Program-made: the position numbers and the translations under genes
Part shown: positions 27,201-39,400 of the stretch, in pieces
Layout: every line of letters starts with the position of its first letter
Numbering within the stretch: position 1 is the stretch's first letter
Origin: Bemisia tabaci
Lineage: Eukaryota; Arthropoda; Insecta; Hemiptera; Aleyrodidae
Assembly: GCF_918797505.1 (NCBI RefSeq)
Contig: NC_092798.1
Span: forward strand, 11,359,501-11,423,500
Direction: 5' to 3'
DNA length: 64,000 nucleotides
Notes under the pieces: model-generated
What the model was told of the DNA's origin: nothing
Seen by the model: the letters and a program-made list of their open reading frames with translations, nothing else
Databases searched by the model: none

Positions 27201-27953
27201 TCTTTCTAGGCTGACCTGAAAAACTATCTTGCCCTCATTCATCATGGCCAAGACAGTGAACATTTGAGACAAAACCTAGTCAAACCATCTGAAAACAATT
27301 TGGGAGGATTTAACAACGAGGACAGTAACAACCTCAATAGCGTCGGAGATGATCGAATCCCCTTCGACATTAGCGGAAGGAAACCGGAAGCAAAAGAAGT
27401 GGGGCATGATAGGCAAATTAGTTATGAGAACTTAGCTTTGGAGGTTGTCAAAGATGTCCTCCTCAATCATCCTAACGCTCGATTTGACTTCCAAGAGTGC
27501 CTAAATGCAATGGCTAACATAGTCGAGGAAGAACGATTGGTCAGGACAATAAAAAATTTAACAATGGATGCAGTAAGTATAATTTCCAATGCATCAGCAA
27601 TGATCGTGGAGTGCCAGGAAAAAAACAGCTTCTCCACATGCCTTGTAACTGCTGTCAATGAATTAGGAGCAGCTTTCATAGGGGTCTCTGAGGACATTGA
27701 GCGTGCTGTGATGGCAACAATGGTTCTTACTCAGAAGTTGTACGAGCAGATCAAGCTCTGTATCGGGCAAAATGATTTGCCGATTTCTGCTATTGTTACT
27801 TCATTGCTGCGCATGACTCATGCTAGTGATAGCACTCACCTGAAGGACAATGCTTCCAATGAAATTCCCAGAGTTCCTCAGGAACCGTCTGAAAGTCAAG
27901 CACACAAATGGTATCCCTTTTTAAGGGAACATCGCCAGTTCAATAACCTCTAA
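24265..27953 (+). CDS. Secreted helical protein of unknown function (two exons)
   Basis: Exon 1 (24,265-24,312) encodes only a signal peptide, MPLKYICLFASFVVIQ, and ends at CAG before GTAAAT. Exon 2 (27,210-27,953) follows a TTCTTTCTAG acceptor and joins in phase 0, giving 263 residues. Cleavage is likely near Gln16/Ala17. The mature part has an Asn/Glu/Lys-rich linker (about 35-85), then about 120 residues of predicted amphipathic helices with four Cys (QEC, VEC, STC, KLC), which could form two disulfides. There are three N-glycosylation sites (NLT, NAS, NAS). An AATAAA lies at 27,990-27,995. I do not recognise the family. The small size, helical content and four Cys would suit a haemolymph, salivary or odorant-carrier-like protein, but this is a guess. 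Its neighbours give no functional clue. Confidence 0.7.
24313..27209 (+). other. Intron of the secreted-protein gene
   Basis: 2.9 kb of AT-rich sequence with one palindromic TA-flanked element (25,342-25,574). No coding exon that would join in frame is evident. Confidence 0.5.
25342..25574. mobile_element. Palindromic TA-flanked miniature element
   Basis: A 233-base element whose two halves are reverse complements with scattered mismatches. The ends are CACGGAAAAAATTAAA and TTTAATTTTTTCCGTG, flanked by TA (25,340-25,341 and 25,575-25,576). Non-coding. The TA duplication suggests a Tc1/mariner-type mobiliser. Confidence 0.75.
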
Positions 27954-28282
27954 TTTTATCTGAAAAAAGTCATTGTTTTTAAGTTTTATAATAAAAATGT
28001 ATTTTTTTAAATTCCTAGTTTTTTTTAGTATTTGATATCATACTCCTGATATTTTTTTTTAAAAAAAAAATTAAAAATATTAAAATTATAATTTAAGTTT
28101 TTAAAATTTGAATCTGAAAAATTTTAAATTTTATTCCAAAAAAGCTGAACAACATTTTTAAAAAAAAAAGCTCATCCATATATTTTGTGTGCATACTTCA
28201 ATTTCAGGGAAGATTTTCTCAAAGGTTGAAGGCCAGAAGGAAGTTACTTGCATTGCTTCCTAAATGCTACCTACCTCATATT

Positions 28283-28490
28283 CTACCGTGCCAAGGAAGA
28301 ACGCCGTATCAACATTCGTGCGTTGCCAAATTTCTTTTTGTAAAATACAAATTTTCAAAAAAAAGTTCAAAAAATTTTAATGAAGATTTCAAGTAGAAAT
28401 ATTCATTAATTGTCTCAAAAATTAATTGTTTAGGAGGGGAAATTTGGCAACTCCCTGATGTTCATACAGTGTTTTTCCTTAGCACGGCAG
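28283..28490. mobile_element. CTGCCGTGCTAAGG-type miniature element, copy 1
   Basis: The ends CTACCGTGCCAAGGAAGAAC and TTTTTCCTTAGCACGGCAG are inverted repeats that continue inward for about 50 bases to TTGCCAAATTT / AAATTTGGCAA. Copies 2 and 3 are at 32,953-33,204 and 44,174-44,429. Non-coding. Confidence 0.75.
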
Positions 28491-29242
28491 AAATGAGCTA
28501 TGTTTACAGTTTACAGTTAGCCTTTTCACATTTCCAAAATTTGCATTGCTACTGCAATAAAGAGCAGTAGTTAAAGAAGTGCACCTGTTCTGCACAAAGT
28601 TTGAATAATATCTTGCATAAACTTGCGGCTCCATCGCTTTTTTAGCCAATTGCGCCATGTAAAATCAATTATCAAGTGCATCTGCTGAAAATTCAACGAT
28701 AGGAAAAGTCCGCAAATTCAAAATACCCGCCAGAAATCACGCGCGTTTTGAAGATAACGTAATCTGCGCATGATAAGCATTAGATAAAGGTAAACACGTT
28801 TCTGCGCAGATTCACAGGTGGTTCACGTACACACACGTCAGCTGATTCGCTGATTACATCAACAAATCAGTTTAACCTCAATCGTGCGTGAAACACATTA
28901 TCAGTTCTTTTCCGGGTATCAGGAGGAAGAACGTGCGGAAACTTTCATCCGAGAAAGTTGTGAGATGTCTCAACGGACGCGTTTCCATTTCTTTGCAAGT
29001 TGTTTAATTTTTGTGACCGGACGTTGAGTACCTATTTATCATCTATTGAAGTCATATTTTCGACTTACTCTGGTCTCTTAGTTGTCCTCATCACCTGATT
29101 GTTGTGGTATTTCGTAATAATGTGATCGTCCCCAAATATTACTTAATTCGTAGTTTGTTAATTGTGCCAGTGCTTTCCCTCGGATATTAGGACGTTCGTG
29201 ACCTAGGTATATTGTGTCAGTTCTTCAAGTGCAAAAGCAGAG
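28491..29242 (+). promoter_or_regulatory. Upstream region and probable 5' UTR of ACOX1
   Basis: No gene lies here. Two arthropod initiator-like TCAGT words are candidates for the start of transcription: 28,901-28,905 (in ATTATCAGTTC) and 29,217-29,221. There is no obvious TATA box at the expected distance. The assignment rests on position alone. Confidence 0.3.
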
Positions 29243-32200
29243 ATGGGATCTATCACAATTAACAAGGATCTCTTAAGGGAGCGACAGTCCTGTACTTTTA
29301 ATGTTCTTGAGCTTACACACTTGTGGGATGGAGGACCTGAAAAAACGAAGGAGCGAAAAGAATTGGGTAAGTCCGTTATTTTAACAGCGATTTCATCTTC
29401 TACCGAGAGGTATGTGGATGAAATCTTAGGCGCAGTTGAACTGAATGCGACTCTCCACGTTCAGTCATACCTTCATATTCAATGCAGATAAGGCAGGTTT
29501 AAATCTACTTTGACTCGATGGAACCAAAAGGTTTCTGAATGTCTTTTATATTACCCATCTACCATGGAGTATATTCCTGCGAATTGACAATTGAATTGCA
29601 AAAGTGCCATTGATAGATTTCTTACGAGTAAGAAGGCAGGTGATCAGAGACTTTTGGTTATGGCTAGGGAATCCAGCAGCGCATCCAACAAAATTGCTGG
29701 CTGCCTTGATGTGTAACAATCCATAATCCCTGATTGACTGTTATCATATATTGACAGTGTAAGTCTGCAATCTCAAATCCTGGTTTGCGACGTCGCAGAC
29801 TTTCTGTCGTACTTTATTTTTCAAACGGAAAACTACTCCATGGCAATTCTTTAAAACTGCCGTGATTTTTCTTTCCTGTATGAAGAAAATTCTGCAAAAA
29901 CCTTAAGGAATAATTTCAATTTGTTCTCCTTTAAAGAAATTATATAGTGGCGCAGATTTTCAAACACGACAAACAAGGTACGTTGTTGCGAGCCTTTGTT
30001 GTCGCTATACACTCTGTGAAGAATCTCCGAATAGAGCACTAATCACTAAATCACAGCGGCGGTTGCGGTGCTCATGTCAATCCTCAATTACTATTATCCA
30101 ATGGCAACTCAGCCACTTGCGAAGGGATAACAAACAACTGTCAATTTATCTAGCACAATTTCTAATTCAGTACCAATAAGTATTGGCATAATGGCATCAA
30201 AAAACAGCAGTGTCATCTCTTTAGTTTTCAGTGTTTTCTAATATGTGGCATTAAATATACGATAATAAATATGATTAGGTATCATGCTAAATTTGGATCC
30301 ATGCATAAAATATGAGAAATCTTAATTACTGAGACTTTGATGCCTCAAATATTACAGTCGCAGATAATTTTGTCCAAAGTCTTTAAAAATGCCAAAACAA
30401 AAATTGGCGACACTGTACTATTCCCAAAATCGTGAAATCACCCTAAAGAGGTGTCCGCTATTTGAATGACCTTATCTCTTTATGTACTCATAATGTCTTG
30501 CATTTCCTTTCATGCCCCTGCATGTGTACATCTATCGCCTGGTTTTACTTATATTGATTCACAGCTCTGGTGTGAGTTATAGCCTTAAATTAAAGCATAA
30601 AACCGAGTTCCCTATTCGAATAGGTTATCGCCTCAGAATTCACCTTAGGAGATAAAAATATCTCTCTTTTTCTTGTCCTTCCTATTATCACTTTTTAACT
30701 TAAGGAAAATTATGCTTATTCAGTCTCGAAAATGAATAATTCTGTTCTAATCTTGCTTCCTTTTTTTTCAAGTTGCTATCTAATTATTATATGCAAATTC
30801 ACTTATTTATATATAGGTAAGTGTAGATGAAAGGGAGATTGTGTGAGTGTGGTTTTTTTAGAAAAAAATTATTTCCAACAACTTAGGTATCTAGATACCT
30901 GTCTTTTAAAGTTCAGTTACTGCCTCCATATTTATGATTATTTTATCAGTCCTTACCAGAAATTTCTCGCACCTCATCAAGAAGAGTCCAGGGCCGGATT
31001 TTCCTACTTGCCGCCCCTTTCTCATTCGTTTTGAAACATCAATAAAAACCATCAAGTGAACGTGCCAGCCGGGGGAAGAGTGCATAAAACGTGTTTACTC
31101 GTGTTGAGCACATTTTTTGGGAAAGCCCTGTCAACACCACTAGCAAAAGGTCACGGAACTTTGCGCGAAAGTCAAGTTTCGTAAACCCATCTCTAATGGA
31201 CAAGGCCTTCCATTCATAAGAAATGAACGAAACAATTATGAAAGAACAAACACAAAATTTGGTTTAATGATTTTAACTTCCGCCGCCGCGCCGACCGCAC
31301 CGTGTTTGGCGCAATGCGTGAAGTATTCACGCAGTCTTGTAGGCGCTATGCGTTTCACGCTGACCACAATAACCGCACTGTGTTTGATGCAATGCGTGAA
31401 GTATTCGTGCAGTCTTGCAGGCGCTAATATGTGTTACATGCCGATTGCGTCGCCGAGGGCTTCTTCTTTTCATCTCAAGTCCTCATCATCATTTCTCCCT
31501 ATGTCGCACCGTTCCAGGCCAAATTGTCTGTTTGGTTTCTCTCTTAACTCGACTAATTAAAGGTGCTGTCTCTTGTATCACTGAAAGACGATAAAATTAG
31601 AAATTACTATACTCTCAGGAAATGAGAGGTTTTGTAGCCTTTTCTCGTTTGTATTTTTTTTTCTAAATCCGATATTATTTTTTATACCTATCTTTAAAAA
31701 AATTGCAAAATTTGCCGCCCCCTAGATTTCCCGCCGTGGGCCGCGGCCCATGTGGCCACCCCCTTCATCCGGCCCTGGAAGAGGCTACAAAAATTTCATG
31801 TAGGTAGTCATAATAATAATCATTTTTTTTTTTTTTTTTTTATTTCAAAAATTTAAAATTCAAGCTGCAATTTTGAAGAACCACTAATACTGAACTAATC
31901 AGACTACTGACTGGTTAATCAGTCATTGATTATTGCTCTTCTGTCACGTTTCCGTTTTCGAAACTGTAGTAATCGGTATGGTGTTTACAAAAATAATCGA
32001 GGGGCTTGGAGAACTAGGCGCTCAAGTGCAGTTTTTCCTATTTCAAGAAATACCTGTTCGAAGTTTAGATTTACATGGATCCTATTGGCGGAAAGGAAGT
32101 TTAAATTGACTTTTTGTTACTTAAAAATTGGAATTGGGGAGCGAATTTTTCACAGAATATACAAAAAGACTAGGTCGTTTTACTTAAAATCATTAATATC

Positions 32201-35200
32201 TCAATTTTTTCAAAAACTGCACTTATGCGCCGTGTCCTTCAAGCCCCTTAATTCTATCATGCCCTTTCAGTAATTAATTTTGGTTGCTAAAGTCGAAAAA
32301 TGCGTATCTACATTGCTATGTTTCTTAATCTCCGAAGTTTTATATTTCAAGAGAAAACCAACCAGAATATATCTTTGAAATTTCCTTTGAATTTGTATGA
32401 ATGAATGAAGAAAATTCACAGAAAATTTTATGGAAAACTGTTGGTTTCTTTTTTAAAAAAAATAAAACTTGAAGGGAAATACAATGCCACAATCGGAGAT
32501 GTACACTTTCCGACTTCAGACAGTTTTTACCGCCGGGTTTTCCGTCTTTTCGAGTATCTATTTCCCAAGCTATGTGACATCTATGTAGGCGCGAGGTATT
32601 TTTCACCGCGGTTTTACTTAACCGCGACCCCTCCAGTTCCAATAACCGCGGTTCATCAAGCCCAAACATCATATCGATAGCCAAAGTGCAAAACCACGTA
32701 TCTCCATTGCGGTGTTTCAAAATTTCGGCTCCTACTTAATTTTACCGAGAGAAATACGCCAACTTTACAGCTTGAAATCCATGCAGAATACTCCGCTAAC
32801 AGAAAAGAAATTATCGCGATTTTCAAGAAGTTTTCAAAAAAAAATATAACATGACAGGGAGTCTGCGACGTCGCAAACGGAGATACGTGGTTTCGAACTT
32901 TGGTCATCGATATTAATGTATTGTAGATATTAACGATAGTAATGTAGGTATACTGCCGTGCTAAGGGAAAACGCCGAATGAACATTTGAGAGTTGCCAAA
33001 TTTCCCTCGACAAAACACGTATTTTTGACGATATTTATGAATATTTTTCTCATAAATTTCAGATAATTTAGATTAAATTGCGTACAAAATAGTCTGGAAA
33101 TTTTGGGGAAAAATATTCACAATTTTCCCAGTAAATTCGGTTTTTATCGGAGAAAACTTGGCAACTTCTGAAGGCTCATACGGCATTCTTCCTTAGCATG
33201 CCAGTATACATACAGAGCATCCATCGACGAACGCAACGAGTACTGTCTTTTGACAGCAGCACCCTAAAATCAAAGACAGGTTCGAGAAAAAATATTCATA
33301 AGTGTGCTGAATGAAGTCATCAGTTTTCTTTCCATGTAGTGACAATCGAAACGCGCTTCAGCATGACCCGATAAAAATGTACGCGACCTACATGATTGAT
33401 CGTTGTTTTGAAATATGACTGCTGTTGACCATTTATACAACAGTTTGGAACGGAGATGAATCAGTTTTAAGTATCACTGCGTCATCGTGCGAATTAGATC
33501 TTTTCTGGTTCAGATAACAGCAAAAAATGACGCCAAACTTACTATCTAAAAAGGGGAAGGGAAGCTGTGCGCATTTATCTCCGCTATTTTTCCACCATTT
33601 TTATCAGTATTCCTCTTCCTCTGCTTTTTCTCCTTCTATTTTTCTAGAGGTACAGATTGTTCTAGGCCTCCGCGATTTCCTGCTGAAGCTTTGGCTGTTT
33701 ATGTAAAAAATCGACACAGCGCGCTGTTCAAAATTTTGTCAAATTTTTACATTATTTTTGTATGTGTGCCAAAGTCGTGTTAGGTATTCCGTAAAATTGA
33801 ACATCTAACAATCTTTGAGAGAGAAAAAAGCCTTAGTCTCCACAATTTTAAGGGCACTTTCAGTACTTCTACGATTTGGTCACAACCGCGGGTGGTCGTC
33901 GCGCAGTCGAGAACAATATGCACCCCTTAAATTTTTTTTCTCTTTCTTTTCCTATCCACCCAATTCCGTTCAGGCTCCTCTTCCCGTTTAAGGAACGTCA
34001 ATAAGTTGATCTTAAGAAGATTAAGAAGAAGACTTACTTTTCTTAAGAAGTGCTTAAGAGAAATAAGTAGATTTATTTTTCAAAAAAATCTGCTATATCG
34101 TATACGTCTTTTGATATGCAGCCTAGCCCTATCACAGACGCAGAAATAAGAGGGAAACTATACTTATCTCAGGTTGCGACGTTGCGGATTTCCTTCTACA
34201 TTTTATTGTGACGAAGGAAAGCAACCGTCCTCAGGTCGCGGAATTTTGCTTGATCTCTCTCACGCCCTGAAGATATTCCTTAGATTTCATGCAAAAAAAT
34301 AGAATTAGTTCCCTTTCGAAAGATACAGAAAAAATTGAAATTTTCAAACGTCACAAACGAGCTCTTTACTTAGTTGCATTAATGCATTATTAATGTGCAA
34401 GTGCCACACACTAGATGCGTGCAAGACTTAATCATTCAAGTACATGGTTGCTGGCGGTCTCGGAAATCAGGGAACTTCTGACACATCCACTGATCACCAG
34501 ACCATATCACTGATCTTCCGACTGTTTACCTTTTCTGGTCATTTTCATGGCTTGTTGTTTTTTAACCAGCTAATAAATGCCTTTTTCCATTATTAGATCT
34601 CTGAACAACGAAATTTTGTCCAAAATTTAGCGAAAATCGGCGTATTTCTAAAAGAAAAACTAGTGGAAATTTTACTCGAAAGTCAGAAAAAGTCAGGGAA
34701 TTTTTGTAGAAATTATAGCAACGTAAAAACTGCACAGACACAGTCATGATAAAGAGGCAAAGTTATGAGCTCTCGAACTGGCAGTGCATGTCCTCTGAAG
34801 CACAATTCCACTTCAGCTTTACAGGGAAAAATTAAAGGGGAAAAAATCCGCAATAATTGTGACCAGTTTAAAAGCCTGACGAATATATCGTCTGACACCT
34901 GAGTGGGAAGGTAAACAAGAGCTATTCGTACCTGCCTGGAGATAATGACCCAGTTTTCTTTATTCGTTTTTTTGTCAACTCGCCGGTTTTTGTCGCCGTC
35001 GACAGCAAAGTCCTATCCTCGACATTGATATTCGCGAAGAATTTTCGACTCCTGACTTTCCTGTATAATCATAATTGGACTGTATCGTGCAATATAGGAC
35101 GATTATACCATTGCTATACTGCCAAGATAGTGCAAGTCTTTGAATGGTCTTGTAATAATTGTTCCCAATCCTTCAAAAGTCAAGGAATTTTGAAATCTAA

Positions 35201-36385
35201 GGAAACTCGCCTTCCTATCTTGAGGAAACTTAGCGTCGTATAAAACGTGGTTTTTCGCACAAATCTTCAGTTTTGAAGCAATTTTCAAAAGTGTTGACCC
35301 TTTTTCCCCATGCTTCAAGAACGTGAGGCAAATCGCACATTTTACCGGGAAATCGGGCATTTTGCTAAGAAATTGCACGTTTAGCGGTAAGGCAAATTGA
35401 GCTACATTTTGCAATTAGGAACTGAAATTTCTGGTTCATCCATGTGAAACACCTATGCATATAGGGAAACTAATGGTGCAAACGTTGTTTCTAAACTGAG
35501 CCAGAAACTTTAGTCCCTAATTGCAAGATGTAGTCTGATTTTAGGAATGTGCTGTGGGGCAAAGTCGCCAAATTGCGGCAAGTGGTCGGCGTTTTGAAAC
35601 TTTCTGAACCCCTAAATAAACGTAGCAAACTTAAAACTTTCCGTGAAAGATATAACGCAAATGAAGAAAACAGGAAGGAATTTCTAAAGATCTCACTATC
35701 TGTGAGTCGTATTTAAACGGGAAAGTATTCTGAGGAAAATGTATCGAAAGAGGAAATCTGAGGAAATCCGTAAGTTCGACCGGAACAAGCGGCCGTTTTT
35801 ATCGCTACCTAGAGGGACTTATCTCTTCGTGCACTTGTCCATCCGCGGACACGAAATTCTCTTGTTATGATTCAAGTCGCACGGTGTAGCAATACAAGTA
35901 TTAAAAATCTCGCCAAGGCCACGAGTGAGAAACGAGTTTTTCGTTTGTCGCGCATTGTCGGTTGTGTGATAAAATGTGGATTTGCAACACGAGTTGAAAT
36001 GGAGAAATTCTTATTTTAAGCACTATCTGACAACAATGTTGCGCGTCACCGTACAGTAGAACGAGATTTTGGGGGAGATCATACGGTACAATCCAACCAT
36101 CATTATTTTCATACCCTGGCTCACAGTAAGTGTCCAAATGGTATTGCATGATAAGGCGCGGTAGGATTTGGTGTCCTAAAAAGGGTCTCATCATATTTTC
36201 CGCGAAAATAGCCAAAATTAGCTAATTTTTCAATGCACTCGTTGAAATTGAACTATAAGAAGCAAGTTGTCTGGTTTTCCTTTTTAAATGTATTGTTAAG
36301 GACATCACAAGAAATGACAGATGGATGTATTTATGCTAAAAGGAACTGTACAAAGTATACAAATCCTTTTAACATAAATTTGTTC

Positions 36386-36429
<44 letters not shown>

Positions 36430-39400
36430 AGGTAACTTTTTGGTTACAGGTAAATTACAGCAAATCCATCGAAAACTTAGCAATTTTTAGGCATTTTCTA
36501 GAAAAAACAAGAAAACCAACTTCAAACACCAAGTGTTAACCTTACTATGCAGTAGAACTTCAAAACTCAGCTTTAGGATCTTAAATTATTAATAATAGAA
36601 GAAGGAAGATTTTCCATTTACACATTTTTTAAGCACTTTAAATTTTGATCCGAAAAATTTAAAAATATTGCTATCGAGTCACGTGATTTTCGACATCGTT
36701 CATCTGGAGGTTCTCTCGAGTTTCAAGTACGAAATTAATTGTTTGAGTTCCTTGAGGCAAAGCTGTGGTAATCTTCATTGCCTTTATGGTGCGGCAATCG
36801 ACATTGTCATTCCGAGTAAAGATGTCCAACCATGTTGTAAAATTGCCCCGTGCGTTCCAAAAATTTTCAACAGCGGTCAATGTGAACTGCGAATTTTCAG
36901 TGTGAGCTGGTAGCCCCGTCGGTACAGGAAAATTGATGATCAGTGCCCAGTTTGATGTTCTGACGGCGCGGATTTTACACTCGATAAGTTCGCGTTGTCG
37001 AATCTACGGATTTTTGCATTTCAGATTTGCAAGTTTAGTAAAATTTCAATGTTCTCTGACTTTATGGACACTATTTCATGACTGCGCTAATTTTTCCGGT
37101 TACCTTCATAAAAGAAGGAAATATCTGACAATCTGTAATTTCCTCAACTCTTTTCTGTGATTTCCCATAGCTTCACCATAAAAAAGAAACAAAAAAAGGG
37201 ATAAAAACTAAGTATATCCGTCGAACTTCGCTGACTTTTATCCTAATCTTCCTTGTTTGTACAAAAAATGAAAATCCCTGCCTACGCATGTCAACATTCC
37301 CTGACTTCTCTCCGATTTATCCCAGATTACCCGCTGCAAAAAAAAAAATCTCTTCATATACCAATATTTCCCGATGAAAATGAATATATATCATTTGTAG
37401 AGCATGAAATTCACCACGGTTGTATCAGAAACACTGCTGTATGACGCCTTTCATCAGTGAACTTTGCTGATGAATGCAACGGCAAGTTGACCCCAACGCC
37501 TGGATGCAACTATACGTGCTCATTCAATGTCCGTGTTGCATATTCAATCAATTGAAGGCGTTTCAGCTTTTTGTGGTGTGTGTCATGCTCGCGCACGCGG
37601 TTCCAGGCAGGGCTGGATTTAGGGGATGGCCACATGGACCGCGGCCCATGGCGGCAAATTTAGGGGGCAGCAAATTTTGATTTTTTTTTCAAATGTTGGT
37701 ATCAAGAAAAAAATTTGATTCAGAAAAAAAAATTACAAACGAGAAAAGGCGAAAAAATCTCTTATTTCCTGAGAGTTAAAGTAGGCATAGTAATTTCTAA
37801 TTTGTTTGTCTCTCGGTAATACAAGAGACAGCGCCTTTCATTAGTCTAGTTGAGAGAGAAACCAAACACGCAATTTGGCATGGAGCGGCGCGGCGCAGAG
37901 AGCAATGATGACGAGTACTTGAGATGGAAAGGAGAAGCCCTCGGCGCGCCGGTCAGCATGATACACATATTAGCGCCTACAAGACTTCATGAATACTTCA
38001 TGCATTGCGTCAAACGTAATGCGGTCAGCAGCGGTTGGCGTAAAACTCACAGTGCCTACACGGCTGCATGAATACTTCACGCATTGCGTCAAAAACAGTG
38101 CGGTCAGCAGCGGTCGGCGTGAAAGGCATAGCGCCTACGAGACTGTATGGATACTTCACGCATTGCGCCAAACCCAGTGCGGTTGGCGCGGAGGCGGAAA
38201 CAAAAATCATGAAACCTCATTCATGTTTATTCTTTCATAACTTTTACGTTCTTTTCTTAAAAATGAAAGGCCTCGTCCACACAGAGCTAGGTTTACGGAA
38301 TTTAATTTTCGCGAAATGTTCCGTGAACTTTTGCTAGTGTTGACAAGGCTCTCACAAAAAATGTGTCCAACACGAGTAAACGCGTCTTATTCACTCCTCC
38401 TCCTCCGGCACGTTCACTTGTTGGTTTGTATCGATGTTTCAAAACGAATGAGAAGGGGCGGCAAAATACAGGCGGCCCATGGGCTGCAAGTAGGTTAATC
38501 CGGCCCTGGTTCCAGGCCCGTATTGCAGTGGCGTGGCGTGAATTATCGATTTTCGATACATCCCCATTTGAATCCGTGGTAAAAAATTGATTATTAAGGT
38601 GTTCGCTGCGAACACCCTGTTTATCGATCCTTTTCCATAGGTTTAAATGGCATAACAATCGATGTATCGCAATTCACGCTACGCCACTGCCGTATTGAGA
38701 CGTTGACACTGCAAAACGGACGTAAAAGCAAGGGGTAATGACAACAACAGGCTTCTTTCAGCTCTTCCTTCTCGTTTAAGTTCTTCTTTCATCATCAATG
38801 TTCTGCTGGAGACTTGAAACCGTGCACGGGACGGGAACTCTTTTGCAAGAGCAGGCGGGAAAGCGCCTTCATTTTCCGACACGCAACACGCATATCCACC
38901 GAACACGAATAGTTGCATCAAGGCGCTTCTATCAGTTTTGTGGCGTGCGGAACCCACCAAAAACTAACCTGTTTTCTAAATAACGCTTTGATCTTCGGTA
39001 AAGTTTTAGCATCTTCATGGCGTCTACAAGTTCACTCTTGGAGAGCATTTGAGCCTTGTTTGAATCTTGCTAGAATATTTAAAAAAATATTTCTCATTTC
39101 AATCATTATTTCCAGAATATTTCTGGCAAAATTTCAAAAATATTTTTTAAAAGAACATTTTCGTCGATTTCAATCTCACTTAAAAATCTTATTGAAACAT
39201 TTTTTCTCATTGGATATCAGCCGAAAATTGTGTCATAAGATAGATAAAAACAAGGTGGATAAATAGTGCTGGGTCCACACCATTTCGCGGGGAAAACAAA
39301 GCCAAGAAGTTCCAAAAACTTCACTCGATACAGTTCGAAAAAGTTCACTCGATAGATTAAAACTAGAATTGCTTTATTTGTGTCGTTGGTTTTTACTTTT

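Noticed and set aside
27210..27290. Neuropeptide F/Y-like look of ADLKNYLALIHHG after the signal peptide
   Set aside because: No R-x-R-F or amidation Gly with dibasic site follows. The protein continues for 230 residues without prohormone cleavage sites.
36233..36490. Frame containing a poly-Lys run
   Set aside because: It is the translation of the A38 homopolymer.
37973..38210. CRISPR-like array
   Set aside because: The 79-base units are contiguous with no unique spacers, lie inside a hAT-like element, and the genome is eukaryotic.
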